Shown: positions 24,342 to 32,397, numbered from the stretch's first letter. The stretch is 37,514 nucleotides of DNA from Oscillospiraceae bacterium (GCA_015067975.1 SVLK01000016.1:1-37514); one strand, 5' to 3'. Notes: generated from the letters alone by a model not told the origin. Numbers and translations are program-made.

Positions 24342-24845
24342 ATGACCGCTGCCGAGCGCCGCGAGCGCATTTATACTCAGTTGACCACTGCCCCTGTCAG
24401 CGCAACCGCACTGGCCAAGCAGTTCTCTGTCAGCCGCCAAGTGATTGTGGGGGATATCGCCCTTCTTCGAGCCACAGGCTATAATATTATTGCTACTGCC
24501 CGCGGTTATATTATTCCCAGTGATGCCGGTCTGACGTACCGCATCGCCACCAGCCACACAGCGCAGCAGACCCGCGAAGAACTGTATCTCATGGTGGACT
24601 GCGGCTGCACCGTACAGGATGTGATCGTAGAACATCCCGTTTATGGTCAGCTCACCGCTGCGCTGCAGCTGAGCAGCCGGTTTGATGTGGATCAGTTTGT
24701 CGAAAAAATGACTACCAGCGATGCCCGCCCCCTGTCTTTGCTGACCGAAGGAATCCACCTGCATACCGTTTCCTGCCCCAGCGAAGAAGTTTTCCTCCAT
24801 TTGCAGAAGCAGCTGCGCCAAGCCGGCATGCTGTGGGAAAATTAA
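24342..24845 (+). CDS. niaR: Niacin-responsive repressor NiaR
   Basis: NiaR (YrxA/NadR) represses NAD synthesis and niacin uptake genes when nicotinic acid is present. The 167-residue protein has an N-terminal winged helix-turn-helix (residues 5-58, with ATALAKQFSVSRQVIVGDI) and a C-terminal 3H domain. His72, Glu80, His139 and His141 lie at a constant offset of seven from the four metal ligands (79, 87, 146, 148) of the Thermotoga NiaR structure as I know it, so the metal site is complete. The ATG at 24342 has AAGGAG in front. The neighbouring transporter-like gene is the obvious candidate target. Confidence 0.93.
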   Translation: MTAAERRERIYTQLTTAPVSATALAKQFSVSRQVIVGDIALLRATGYNIIATARGYIIPSDAGLTYRIATSHTAQQTREELYLMVDCGCTVQDVIVEHPVYGQLTAALQLSSRFDVDQFVEKMTTSDARPLSLLTEGIHLHTVSCPSEEVFLHLQKQLRQAGMLWEN

Positions 24846-24848
24846 GGA

Positions 24849-24876
24849 TTGACAAAATTCGTCTCTTGCCTATAAT
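24849..24876 (+). promoter_or_regulatory. Promoter of the EIIC-like gene
   Basis: Consensus TTGACA (24849-24854), 16-bp spacer, TATAAT (24871-24876), starting three bases after the niaR stop. Confidence 0.9.
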
Positions 24877-24910
24877 AGAGTACGCAGATGTCAAGACACC
24901 TGCGTACTCT
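24877..24910 (+). promoter_or_regulatory. Palindromic operator over the transcription start, NiaR-like core
   Basis: Two 14-base arms (24877-24890 and 24897-24910, one mismatch) are separated by six bases, directly after the -10 box. The centre, CAGATGTCAAGACACCTG, is an 18-base near-palindrome containing the TGTnAAGACA core also found before niaR. Because transcription should start inside the left arm, the repeat more likely acts as DNA than as an RNA hairpin. Binding by NiaR is inference. Confidence 0.65.
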
Positions 24911-24929
24911 GATTTTTATGAGGTGCGAA

Positions 24930-26009
24930 ATGGAAAAACTGCGCGCTTTCCTTCAGCGGAAAAACATTGTTTTCTCCGCCAAGCGGTACTTTATCGATGC
25001 CATGAGCGCTATGGCGCAAGGCCTGTTCTGCTCGTTGCTGATCGGTACCATCATCAAGACACTGGGGCAGCAGCTGCATCTTGACTTTTTGGTCGAAATG
25101 GGCGGCTTCGCCAGCGGTATGGCAGCCCCCGCCATGGCCATTGCCATCGGCTATGCGCTGCAGGCACCTCCGCTGGTGCTGTTCTCGCTGGCTGCGGTAG
25201 GACAAGCCGCCAACACCATGGGCGGCAGCGGCGGCCCGCTGGCTGTGTTCTTCATTGCCATCATTGCCGCCGAGATCGGTAAAGCCATCAGCAAGGAAAC
25301 GAAAATCGATATTCTAATCACACCCTTTGTCACCATTTTTGCCGGCGTGGCCGTTTCTTATGTCATCGCACCGCCTATCGGCGCTGCCGCCAATGCTTTT
25401 GGTACACTGATCAATAAAACCACTGAGCTGCAGCCCTTCTGGATGGGCATTGCCGTATCTGTACTGGTTGGCATTGCCCTGACTCTGCCCATCTCCTCTG
25501 CTGCTATCTGCCACACGCTGGGTCTGGTGGGTCTGGCCGGCGGCGCTGCTGTAGCAGGATGCTGTGCGCAGATGGTGGGCTTCGCCGTGATGAGTTTCAA
25601 AGAAAACCGTTGGGGCGGCATCGTATCCCAGGGGCTGGGCACCAGCATGCTGCAAATGGGCAATATTGTGCGCAATCCCCGCATCTGGATTCCGCCCACG
25701 CTGGCCTCCGCCATCACCGGTCCTATTGCTACCTGTGTCTTCCGCTTGCAGATGAACGGCGCGCCGGTGAACTCCGGTATGGGTACCTGCGGTCTGTGCG
25801 GCCCTATCGGTGTGTGGACCGGTTGGCTTGCTCCCAGTGAGAAAGCCGTAGAAATGGTGAATGCCGTGGCTGTTACCCCATCGGCGATGGATTGGGTCGG
25901 TATGCTGCTGATTTGCATCGTACTGCCCGCCGTACTGACGCCGCTGATTGCCCTGCCGCTGCGCAAGATTGGCTGGATCAAGGATGGCGATTTGAAACTG
26001 GATCTGTAA
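24930..26009 (+). CDS. EIIC-like PTS_EIIC_2/PfoR-type membrane protein
   Basis: The 359-residue protein has about nine to ten hydrophobic segments and resembles the PTS_EIIC_2 family (PfoR-like), with glycine-rich membrane motifs such as GQAANTMGGSGGPLAV (about residues 91-106) and the GMGTCGLCGPIGVWTG block near 290. No EIIA or EIIB gene adjoins it, so PTS-type phosphorylation is doubtful. The ATG at 24930 has a GAGGTG site; earlier in-frame ATGs lack one and lie in the operator. Location next to niaR and behind a NiaR-like palindrome suggests transport of niacin or a related compound, but this is unproven. Confidence 0.75.
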   Translation: MEKLRAFLQRKNIVFSAKRYFIDAMSAMAQGLFCSLLIGTIIKTLGQQLHLDFLVEMGGFASGMAAPAMAIAIGYALQAPPLVLFSLAAVGQAANTMGGSGGPLAVFFIAIIAAEIGKAISKETKIDILITPFVTIFAGVAVSYVIAPPIGAAANAFGTLINKTTELQPFWMGIAVSVLVGIALTLPISSAAICHTLGLVGLAGGAAVAGCCAQMVGFAVMSFKENRWGGIVSQGLGTSMLQMGNIVRNPRIWIPPTLASAITGPIATCVFRLQMNGAPVNSGMGTCGLCGPIGVWTGWLAPSEKAVEMVNAVAVTPSAMDWVGMLLICIVLPAVLTPLIALPLRKIGWIKDGDLKLDL

Positions 26010-26019
26010 AAAGCTACAT

Positions 26020-26064
26020 AGACGGAGCAGCGTAATTAAAAAATACGCTGCTCCGTCTTTTTTT
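26020..26064 (+). terminator. Terminator of the EIIC-like gene
   Basis: Perfect 15-bp stem (26020-26034 with 26044-26058, 9-nt A-rich loop), then a T run. Confidence 0.92.
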
Positions 26065-26110
26065 ACCGCATTTGTGGCAGACTACAGAAAAACAGTTGAG
26101 GTATCTGGAT

Positions 26111-26428
26111 ATGCCGGAACATGCGATCAGCCCTATTCTCGAAATTTTGATCCCCATATGTGAGTTGATGGGGATCACCGTGGTAGCCATTTCCACCTTG
26201 AGCGCTTTTGGCCGCTATATACGCATGCTGGTGACACGGGAAGTCAGCGACATCAAGTTTCGTCTTGCCAGTGGTCTGGCACTGAGTCTGGAGTTTAAAA
26301 TGGCGGCCGAGATTCTCAAAACAGTACAGGTGCGCAGTTTCGAAGAACTAACCGTGCTGGGCATCGTGATCGCGCTACGCGCGCTGCTGTCCTTCCTTAT
26401 CCATTTTGAAATGAAGTACAAAGAGTGA
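26111..26428 (+). CDS. DUF1622 family membrane protein
   Basis: The 105-residue protein has membrane segments at residues 9-30 and 80-97, separated by the basic, conserved stretch AFGRYIRMLVTREVSDIKFRLASGLALSLEFKMAAEILKT-type region that marks DUF1622. The function is unknown. The ATG at 26111 with GAGGT eight bases upstream is preferred to an earlier in-frame ATG at 26072 that has no site. It lies between two strong terminators; no clear promoter was found. Confidence 0.82.
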   Translation: MPEHAISPILEILIPICELMGITVVAISTLSAFGRYIRMLVTREVSDIKFRLASGLALSLEFKMAAEILKTVQVRSFEELTVLGIVIALRALLSFLIHFEMKYKE

Positions 26429-26429
26429 T

Positions 26430-26485
26430 CATATAAAACGAGTGGCCATTCCTTTTGGGAATGGCCACTCGTTTTATATGTTTTT
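26430..26485. terminator. Very strong bidirectional terminator
   Basis: A perfect 23-bp inverted repeat (26430-26452 with 26458-26480, 5-nt loop) with A/T-rich outer ends lies between the converging DUF1622 and SorC-family genes. Confidence 0.9.
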
Positions 26486-26505
26486 CAATGAAGCTCTATT
26501 GCAGC

Positions 26506-27453
26506 TTAGACTTCCTGATCTCCGCTGTCCAGTGCCAATAGTTGATTGGCGATCTTGGAACTGGTCACCAGCACATTGCACATACCGCTGCGGAGCACGC
26601 CCAAAATGGCTCGCGCCTTGAAGCGGTCACACGCAATGCAGATACGCGTATCCACCGTTTCGAACACTCGTCTGTCAGGAATGATCATGCGGTCATACAA
26701 CGGACTTTCAATAATGTTGCCATTGATGTCGAAGAAATAGCCCCACATACACCCCACAGCGCCTTGTTTCATCAAAACGTTGATTTCTTTTTCATTCAGA
26801 TGATCTGCCCAGTAAAGCAATGTGTCCACGCCGCTGATGAAAGTGTTTACCTCTCCGCTTTGCCGGATCACGTCCATTGTCATGGTACGTTTGCAAATCA
26901 GCCGCTTGCTCTCTTCATCGTCCATTAAGTAAGGAACCAGCAGTCTTTTCAGCTTACAGCCGTAGAGTGTCGCCACCCGCTGGGCAATGTACATCTCGTC
27001 AATATTGGGATTGCTGATACTCTCCAGCGAACCGGTCAGCTGCACTACCCGCATATCCGGATAAGTCCGAGGCGGCTTCAAGCTCTCTACAGAAGTAGCT
27101 ACCGTTTTACCCTTGGACACAGCCAAAACGCTGTTGTTGTCCAAAATGCTGGCCAAGTACGAAGCTCCCATACTGCACACACTCTGAAATTCTTCCTGAA
27201 TACCGGAGCTTTCCGAATAGGCCACCAGCACTTTCTTCAGGCCAAAGCGATCCATCAGCATTCTTTCCAGGCTGAAATGGTTTTCAAAAGACGGCTTAAT
27301 GATAATTTCCACCAGTCCCAGCGCCTTTGCCTTTTTGATCATGCGTGAAACGCGGGAGCGGGAAACATAGATTTTTTCGGCAATTTCCTGCTGGGTCATA
27401 TCCTGCTCATAATACATTCTGGCTACTTCCAGCAACAGTTCCAGATCCTGCAT
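26506..27453 (-). CDS. SorC/DeoR-family sugar-responsive transcriptional regulator
   Basis: The 315-residue protein has an N-terminal helix-turn-helix (residues 19-42, TQQEIAEKIYVSRSRVSRMIKKA) and a C-terminal SorC-type sugar-phosphate-binding domain of Rossmann-like fold (from about residue 58; LAVSKGKTVATSVESL near 108-123). Such regulators usually bind a phosphorylated sugar made by the pathway they control. It lies directly downstream of ptsI in the same direction but has its own promoter and is separated by a terminator. It is the best candidate regulator of the two divergent sugar operons. GGGGAGAGGG precedes the start. Confidence 0.9.
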   Translation of the reverse strand: MQDLELLLEVARMYYEQDMTQQEIAEKIYVSRSRVSRMIKKAKALGLVEIIIKPSFENHFSLERMLMDRFGLKKVLVAYSESSGIQEEFQSVCSMGASYLASILDNNSVLAVSKGKTVATSVESLKPPRTYPDMRVVQLTGSLESISNPNIDEMYIAQRVATLYGCKLKRLLVPYLMDDEESKRLICKRTMTMDVIRQSGEVNTFISGVDTLLYWADHLNEKEINVLMKQGAVGCMWGYFFDINGNIIESPLYDRMIIPDRRVFETVDTRICIACDRFKARAILGVLRSGMCNVLVTSSKIANQLLALDSGDQEV

Positions 27454-27494
27454 CGTTCCCTCTCCCCTTTCTTTACTCTTTTTCGCTTTATCTT

Positions 27495-27523
27495 AATATA
27501 TCAAAAATATCAGATTTTTTCAA
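27495..27523 (-). promoter_or_regulatory. Promoter of the SorC-family regulator
   Basis: Minus strand TTGAAA (27518-27523), 17-bp spacer and TATATT (27495-27500). The spacer and -10 include a direct repeat of TATC separated by five As on the plus strand, a possible autoregulatory site. Confidence 0.7.
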
Positions 27524-27561
27524 TAGCAACCGTATGTTTTACTTTTCCCCTTTTTTTACCA

Positions 27562-27593
27562 AAACAACCCTCCGCCACAGCGGAGGGTTGTTT
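27562..27593 (-). terminator. Terminator after ptsI
   Basis: Perfect 14-bp stem (27562-27575 with 27580-27593, 4-nt loop). The T tract is short on the minus strand. Confidence 0.75.
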
Positions 27594-27600
27594 CTTGCTT

Positions 27601-29235
27601 TTAAAGGGCAGACACATCCAGTTCCGTAATTGCCCTGCGTACCTCCAGAACCTTGTTAGGCACCACGGACAGCTCGTCAATTCCTACTTTGGCATAGAAC
27701 GGCAGCAGTTCCAAATCTCCGGCAGATTCGCCGCAGATACCGCACCAGATTCCGTTGTCGTGTGCGCTCTTCGCCGTCATAGCGATCAGTCGCAGCACCG
27801 CCTCATCACTATAGTCAAACAGCGGTTCTACGCGTTCATTCAAGCGGTCGGTCGCCAGTGTATACTGGGTCAGATCATTAGTGCCGATGGAGAAGAAGTC
27901 CACTTCCGGTGCAAACAAATCACTCAGCAGTGCCGCTGCAGGAATCTCCACCATCATGCCAACTTCCAGATCTTCACTTACCGTGACTCCTTCTGCTTCC
28001 AGCTGGGCGCGGCACTCTGCCAGGATTTCCTTGGCGCGGCGCAGCTCCTGCAGTTTGCTGATCATCGGGAACATGATCGCCAGTTTTCCGTATGCGGACG
28101 CACGGAGCAAGGCACGCAGCTGCGTACGCAGCACGTCTTCTTCCTGCAGGCACAGTCGGATGGCTCGGCAGCCCAATGCAGGGTTCTCTTCGTGGGGCAG
28201 ATCCAGATAGGTCGGCACTTTATCGGCGCCGATATCCAACGTGCGCACCACGACCCGCTTACCTTCCAACTTTGTCAGCACCGTACGGTAAGCATGGAAC
28301 TGCGTCTCCTCGTCAGGGAAGTCAGTTGCATCCATGTACAAAAACTCACTGCGCATCAATCCGATGCCCTCAGCGCCGTTCTCCACCGCAGCTTCCGCAT
28401 CCGCTGTGTACGCAATATTGGCACACACTTCGATGGAAACACCGTCGCGGGTAATGCTGGGACGATCTTTATAGGCATTCAGTAGTTCGCGCTCTTTTGC
28501 GTAGCTTTCCTGCTTTTCCCGATACTGACACAATGTTTCGTCATTGGGGGCAATGATCAGCTGACCGGTGCTGCCATCCACGATGACCGTTTCATTTTTA
28601 ATCAACGCATTACGCAAGCCGCGGATACCCACCACAGCAGGAATCCCCAAAGTACGGGCAAGAATGGCAGAATGAGATGCCTTGGAGCCTTGCTCCGTCA
28701 CAAAGGCCAGCAGCTTTGCCTTTTCCAGCTGCATTGTGTCGCTGGGGAACAGATCAACTGCACCCACCACAGACGCCGTCTGCAGTTGATGTGCCGCGCT
28801 ATCCGCACCGCTGAGGATCGTCAGCAAGCGATGAGAAATATCCTGCACGTCCGCACTGCGGGCACGCATGGTTTCGTCATCCATAGACAACAGCATCGCG
28901 GAAAACTCTTGCGCCGTTTCATTCACGGCATGCTCTGCCGTAAATCCATCATCAATCCCGGCAGCAATCGATTCCACGTAATCCAAATCATCCAGCATCA
29001 TCTTATGAATGTCAAAAATCTGTGCAGCCGCTTCATCAGCGTCGCGCACGGTCTTTTCGTACAGTTCATCCAACTGGGACTTGGCTTGTGCCACGGCATC
29101 CTCTACACGCCGGTGTTCCTGTTCCGGTGTAAGCGCGGATTTTTGCGCGAAATCTGTCACCGTCTTTTTCTGATAGACATACAGTGGCCCTATGGCAATA
29201 CCGCCGGAAGCCGGGATTCCTTTCAGAATAAGCAT
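27601..29235 (-). CDS. ptsI: PTS enzyme I (phosphoenolpyruvate-protein phosphotransferase)
   Basis: Enzyme I takes phosphate from PEP and passes it to HPr. The 544-residue protein has the phosphorylated histidine His188 in GSKASHSAILARTLG, the PEP-binding block LMRSEFLYMD with conserved GIGLMRSE, and the C-terminal signature DFFSIGTNDLTQYTLATDR and GICGE. It is slightly shorter than typical EI (about 570). It lies 13 bp after the HPr gene and ends the dedicated PTS operon, implying that this transporter brings its own phosphate relay. Confidence 0.95.
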   Translation of the reverse strand: MLILKGIPASGGIAIGPLYVYQKKTVTDFAQKSALTPEQEHRRVEDAVAQAKSQLDELYEKTVRDADEAAAQIFDIHKMMLDDLDYVESIAAGIDDGFTAEHAVNETAQEFSAMLLSMDDETMRARSADVQDISHRLLTILSGADSAAHQLQTASVVGAVDLFPSDTMQLEKAKLLAFVTEQGSKASHSAILARTLGIPAVVGIRGLRNALIKNETVIVDGSTGQLIIAPNDETLCQYREKQESYAKERELLNAYKDRPSITRDGVSIEVCANIAYTADAEAAVENGAEGIGLMRSEFLYMDATDFPDEETQFHAYRTVLTKLEGKRVVVRTLDIGADKVPTYLDLPHEENPALGCRAIRLCLQEEDVLRTQLRALLRASAYGKLAIMFPMISKLQELRRAKEILAECRAQLEAEGVTVSEDLEVGMMVEIPAAALLSDLFAPEVDFFSIGTNDLTQYTLATDRLNERVEPLFDYSDEAVLRLIAMTAKSAHDNGIWCGICGESAGDLELLPFYAKVGIDELSVVPNKVLEVRRAITELDVSAL

Positions 29236-29248
29236 TTACTCGCCTCTC

Positions 29249-29506
29249 TTACAGTTCTTTGGCACAGAATTCCTGCACCGCAGCAAAGGCCGCTTCTTCG
29301 TCTTCGCCTTCAACTTCCACGTGCAGCTCCTGACCGCACTTGGCAGCCAGCTTCATCACAGAAAACAGGCGTTTTGCATCAGCGGTCTTACCGTTGGCAT
29401 ACAGACGGATCGCACTGGTGTAGTTGGCAGCCAGCTTCACGATCAGTCCGGCAGGACGGGCATGCAGGCCCTCTGCATCCGTAATTACATAGTTGAATTC
29501 TTTCAT
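29249..29506 (-). CDS. HPr-family phosphocarrier with Arg at position 46
   Basis: The 85-residue protein aligns without gaps to Bacillus subtilis HPr. The catalytic His15 is present in EGLHARPAG. Position 46, where Bacillota HPr has the Ser phosphorylated by HprK, is Arg (ADAKRLFSVMKL), so this protein cannot be the Ser46-phosphorylated co-repressor of CcpA. It therefore looks like a dedicated carrier for the local PTS. It lies between EIIB and ptsI. Position numbering was counted by hand and the B. subtilis sequence recalled from memory. Confidence 0.93.
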   Translation of the reverse strand: MKEFNYVITDAEGLHARPAGLIVKLAANYTSAIRLYANGKTADAKRLFSVMKLAAKCGQELHVEVEGEDEEAAFAAVQEFCAKEL

Positions 29507-29526
29507 GGTTTATCCTCAATAGGGCC

Positions 29527-29844
29527 TTAGGCGTCTTTCAACGACTCCAGATAGGCCAGCGTCTTTTCTTCAATTTCAGGAATGGACATAATGTTCTTCA
29601 GAGGAATGATATAAGCGCCCTTCTTCTTTGCTTCGGCAAACTGTGCCTCCAGAGACAGGCTGCAGTACACCACATCGTACTTGGTTGCCAGCGCTTTACC
29701 CACAGACACGGTATTTGCTTCTACGTTGCACTTCAGGCCCAGCTTGGCATATACCTGCTTTACCTTCAGCATGACCAGCTGGCAGCAGCCGTTACCTGCA
29801 GCACAGCAAGTGAGAATGTTAAACTTTTTTGCCTTAATATCCAT
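29527..29844 (-). CDS. PTS EIIB component, ascorbate/galactitol (SgaB/GatB) type
   Basis: The 105-residue cytoplasmic EIIB receives phosphate from EIIA on a cysteine and passes it to the incoming sugar. The P-loop reads TCCAAGNGCCQ (residues 12-22), with Cys14 fitting the CxxGxG pattern of the phosphocysteine. Four cysteines in this loop are unusual. The remaining fold (VEANTVSVGKALATKYDVVYCS and PLKNIMSIPEIEE) is typical. The ATG at 29844 follows GAGAGGAG. Confidence 0.9.
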   Translation of the reverse strand: MDIKAKKFNILTCCAAGNGCCQLVMLKVKQVYAKLGLKCNVEANTVSVGKALATKYDVVYCSLSLEAQFAEAKKKGAYIIPLKNIMSIPEIEEKTLAYLESLKDA

Positions 29845-29943
29845 GTTTATTCTCCTCTCCATTCTATTTATTGCAGCCCGAAGGCTGTTGCAACAACGAC
29901 AGGTTGATTATTTTCAAGTTCAAATATGCGCGGATAAGTATGC

Positions 29944-29979
29944 GGAGTTCCCACGGCTCAGAAGAGCCGTGGGAACTCC
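29944..29979. other. Perfect 16-bp hairpin between EIIC and EIIB genes
   Basis: Arms 29944-29959 and 29964-29979 with a 4-nt loop, GC-rich centre and no T tract. The 206-bp gap also holds a smaller UUCG-loop hairpin near 29875-29895. A role in mRNA processing between EIIC and EIIB, or a leftover of a small mobile repeat, is inference. Confidence 0.6.
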
Positions 29980-30050
29980 CCTTCTGTTAGGGGGAAACTC
30001 ACATAGACGCAGTTGCGTTCATCAGAGCTTGTTCAAAGGGCACGCCAGGA

Positions 30051-31532
30051 TTACAGATCCTCGCCCATGACCTCCTTGTACTGCTCCCAATCTTCGGCAG
30101 CCAGGAAGTAGCCCTTCTTGTTCTTGAGGTACTGAATCTGGGGGATTGCCAGCATGACAATCAGCACCAGAGCGTAGCCGACCCAGCCCAGATACTTCCA
30201 GATGGGGCTGAAGATAGCCAGCGTGATGGCATTGTCGACCTGGAAGCCAACGCCGCCGTAGACGTCGAAGCCCATGACGCAGGCAGCAATACCGGCCAGG
30301 AAGACATCGGAGATAGCAACACCGATAACGGATACGACCAGAGCCTTGATACCGCCTCTGTGGTGGGCAAAGATACCAACCGTGGCAGAGTCGAACATCA
30401 TAGGAACGAAGCCGACCAAGCACACGAAGGGCAGACCCAGCAGCATGCCGATGGTGGTGAACAGGGTCATGGTGGCAGAGCCAATCAGGAAGCTGATGGT
30501 AATGACGGAGCCGTTGGTCACGAAGCCGTAGAAGGCGGCGCAGTCGATACCGGGCAGAGTGTTGGGCAGGATGCGCTCGGAAATACCGCTGAAAGCAACG
30601 GTCAGCTCAGCAACGAACATGCGCATACCGGTCAGCAGGATCACCAGGTAAACGGGGAACTTGCCGGCGGTGTGGAAGATGTACATCACCCAGGAAGAGC
30701 TCTCGGTCAGGCTGGAGTCAACAGCCATCATGCCTTCCTTGCCGATCAGGCTCAGCAGGATGCCGAAGTAAACCAGCATCACAACGAAGGAAGCAACATA
30801 CATGTCGTTGAAGATGGACAGGACGCCGGGCAGTTCCATGTTGTCGAACTTCTTGACTTCCTTGCCCTGCTTCTTAGCCTTGCGCTCCAGATGGCGTCCA
30901 TATTCATAGCCCAGACGGTCCAGAATCATCTGAGTGTGACCCACGCACATGTTGGCGCCGTCAGTCAGTTCCTGAGCGGGCTCAACAGTCAGGTTGGACA
31001 GCACGCACCACTTAACAGCCAGGTAAGCACCGACGACCAGAATGGTCACAGCGTCGTTCATCAGGGGGAACATCACCAGCAGGATAGGCACCATGTCGAT
31101 GGCCTGACCGGACAGGATGTGTGCCTGAATGATCAAGGTACGGCACTTGGTGTACTTCTTCATCCAAACCAGGATGCAGGCGATGGCAAAGCCGGCGGCC
31201 ATGGAAGCCATCTGCAGGGAGGTGGTACGACCAAAGCTTTCCAGAATGGCCGTCAGGGTACCGGCACCCAGAGAGTCATCGTTAACGATGATCTGCATGC
31301 CAAGCACGTTACGCATACCCATCATGATGGGCTGGAAGGTGCTGTACATGCCGCCGGTAGCGGTCTGGTAAACAATGTAGCCGATGTAGCCCTTCATAGC
31401 ACCCATCAGGGAATCCAGGAAGGTGCGCTTGCTCAGCAGCTGGCCGATAAACACCAGGCACATCATCATCATTGCTGCGCGGTCAAAGAAATAGATCCAA
31501 ATCCAGTTCAGTACAGATAAGATAGTATCCAT
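30051..31532 (-). CDS. PTS EIIC component, ascorbate (UlaA/SgaT) family
   Basis: The 493-residue permease has about ten to eleven membrane segments and clear UlaA-family blocks, including TGMRMFVAELTVAFSGIS, PGIDCAAFYGF and the VPMMFDSATVGIFAHHRGG stretch. Members of this family bring in L-ascorbate or related acidic or lactone sugars with phosphorylation. The substrate here is unknown; the catabolic genes nearby differ from the standard ascorbate set. It starts near 31532 with AGGAGG in front and lies 104 bp after the EIIA gene. Confidence 0.93.
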   Translation of the reverse strand: MDTILSVLNWIWIYFFDRAAMMMMCLVFIGQLLSKRTFLDSLMGAMKGYIGYIVYQTATGGMYSTFQPIMMGMRNVLGMQIIVNDDSLGAGTLTAILESFGRTTSLQMASMAAGFAIACILVWMKKYTKCRTLIIQAHILSGQAIDMVPILLVMFPLMNDAVTILVVGAYLAVKWCVLSNLTVEPAQELTDGANMCVGHTQMILDRLGYEYGRHLERKAKKQGKEVKKFDNMELPGVLSIFNDMYVASFVVMLVYFGILLSLIGKEGMMAVDSSLTESSSWVMYIFHTAGKFPVYLVILLTGMRMFVAELTVAFSGISERILPNTLPGIDCAAFYGFVTNGSVITISFLIGSATMTLFTTIGMLLGLPFVCLVGFVPMMFDSATVGIFAHHRGGIKALVVSVIGVAISDVFLAGIAACVMGFDVYGGVGFQVDNAITLAIFSPIWKYLGWVGYALVLIVMLAIPQIQYLKNKKGYFLAAEDWEQYKEVMGEDL

Positions 31533-31636
31533 TTTTTCTCCTCCTATTTTATTTTGCTTTTCTCTTTTTAGGAGATGCGAGGTTTCGCCTCTCCCTGTCC
31601 GGCTTGAATGTTTTGCTATAAAAACGCGGGTGTGGC

Positions 31637-32089
31637 TCAGCCCAGCAGTTTTTCCAAATCATCCATAGTTTTTGCGTTCAGCAGTGCTTCGACGGTTTCT
31701 TCATCATCAAACACTTCTGCCAGTTCCATAATGGCATCCAGATGTCCATTGAGTTCTTTAGGTGCGATGGCAAAGAAGAGTTCGGCACCCATCTCCGGGT
31801 CATTTTCGTCGTAGATCACCGGCTGATTGATCTTAACGAAGCAAACCGCGGCTTCATGTACCAGTTCCACATTTTTAGAATGTGGCATGCAAATATGGGG
31901 CGCCAGGAAAATATACGGGCCGTTCTCCTCTACATTGGCGATCACGCTGTCACCATAAGAAGGTTCTACGATGCCGGCCCGAACCAGCGGTGTCACCGCT
32001 GCTTTCACGGCTTCCTGCCATGAGTCAAACCCTTCGTATACGTCCACCAAACCCTTTTTATAAAGGTCTTTCAGATACGCAAGTTCCAT
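31637..32089 (-). CDS. PTS EIIA component (mannitol/fructose/ascorbate type)
   Basis: The 150-residue protein is the first gene of the PTS operon. The phosphorylated histidine is His70 in the CMPHSK motif, matching the AMPH-type site of UlaC/SgcA; His65 in APHIC is the second conserved histidine region. The ATG at 32089 has GGGAG nine bases upstream and is preferred to an upstream in-frame start at 32137. Its partner EIIB and EIIC genes follow. Confidence 0.92.
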   Translation of the reverse strand: MELAYLKDLYKKGLVDVYEGFDSWQEAVKAAVTPLVRAGIVEPSYGDSVIANVEENGPYIFLAPHICMPHSKNVELVHEAAVCFVKINQPVIYDENDPEMGAELFFAIAPKELNGHLDAIMELAEVFDDEETVEALLNAKTMDDLEKLLG

Positions 32090-32181
32090 CTGTTTCAACT
32101 CCCTTTCGATCCCACATAAATATATGCGTGAACCCAAGTTTTTTTATAATTTTGAAGTATTTTTAGCGCAAAGTCAACAAA

Positions 32182-32308
32182 TGCGCATTGATTCGCACAT
32201 CTTGTCACGGTGCACAAACGTGCATTAAATTTCCATAATTTTGCATCAATTTTTCGGTCTTTTCGATGTCGCGCACATTTGTTCTCTTTATTTTTGCACA
32301 ATTGTTCA
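32182..32308. promoter_or_regulatory. Cluster of palindromes in the divergent control region
   Basis: The 430-bp AT-rich gap between the two sugar operons holds three related inverted repeats: TGCGCATTGATTCGCA (32182-32197), TGCACAAACGTGCA (32211-32224, perfect 5-bp arms) and TGCACAATTGTTCA (32295-32308, one mismatch pair). Two share TGCACAAnnGTnCA. Their repetition and position suggest operator sites for the local SorC-family regulator. A minus-strand TTGACT lies at about 32170-32175, but no good -10 follows at normal spacing, so the PTS operon promoter is not assigned. Confidence 0.5.
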
Positions 32309-32397
32309 TTTTCTTCTGTCAAAAAATTTTTTTATTCGGCAAAAAAAGTGGTTCTAAAAAACACGTTGCGCTCGTTTGTGAAACTTTCTAAAAACAC

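Noticed and set aside
24877-24910. Inverted repeat read as an attenuator or terminator hairpin
   Set aside because: The predicted transcription start lies within the left arm and no T tract follows, so an operator is more likely.
26430-26480. 23-bp perfect palindrome as a mobile-element end or operator
   Set aside because: It lies between converging genes with A/T-rich outer ends, which fits a bidirectional terminator better.
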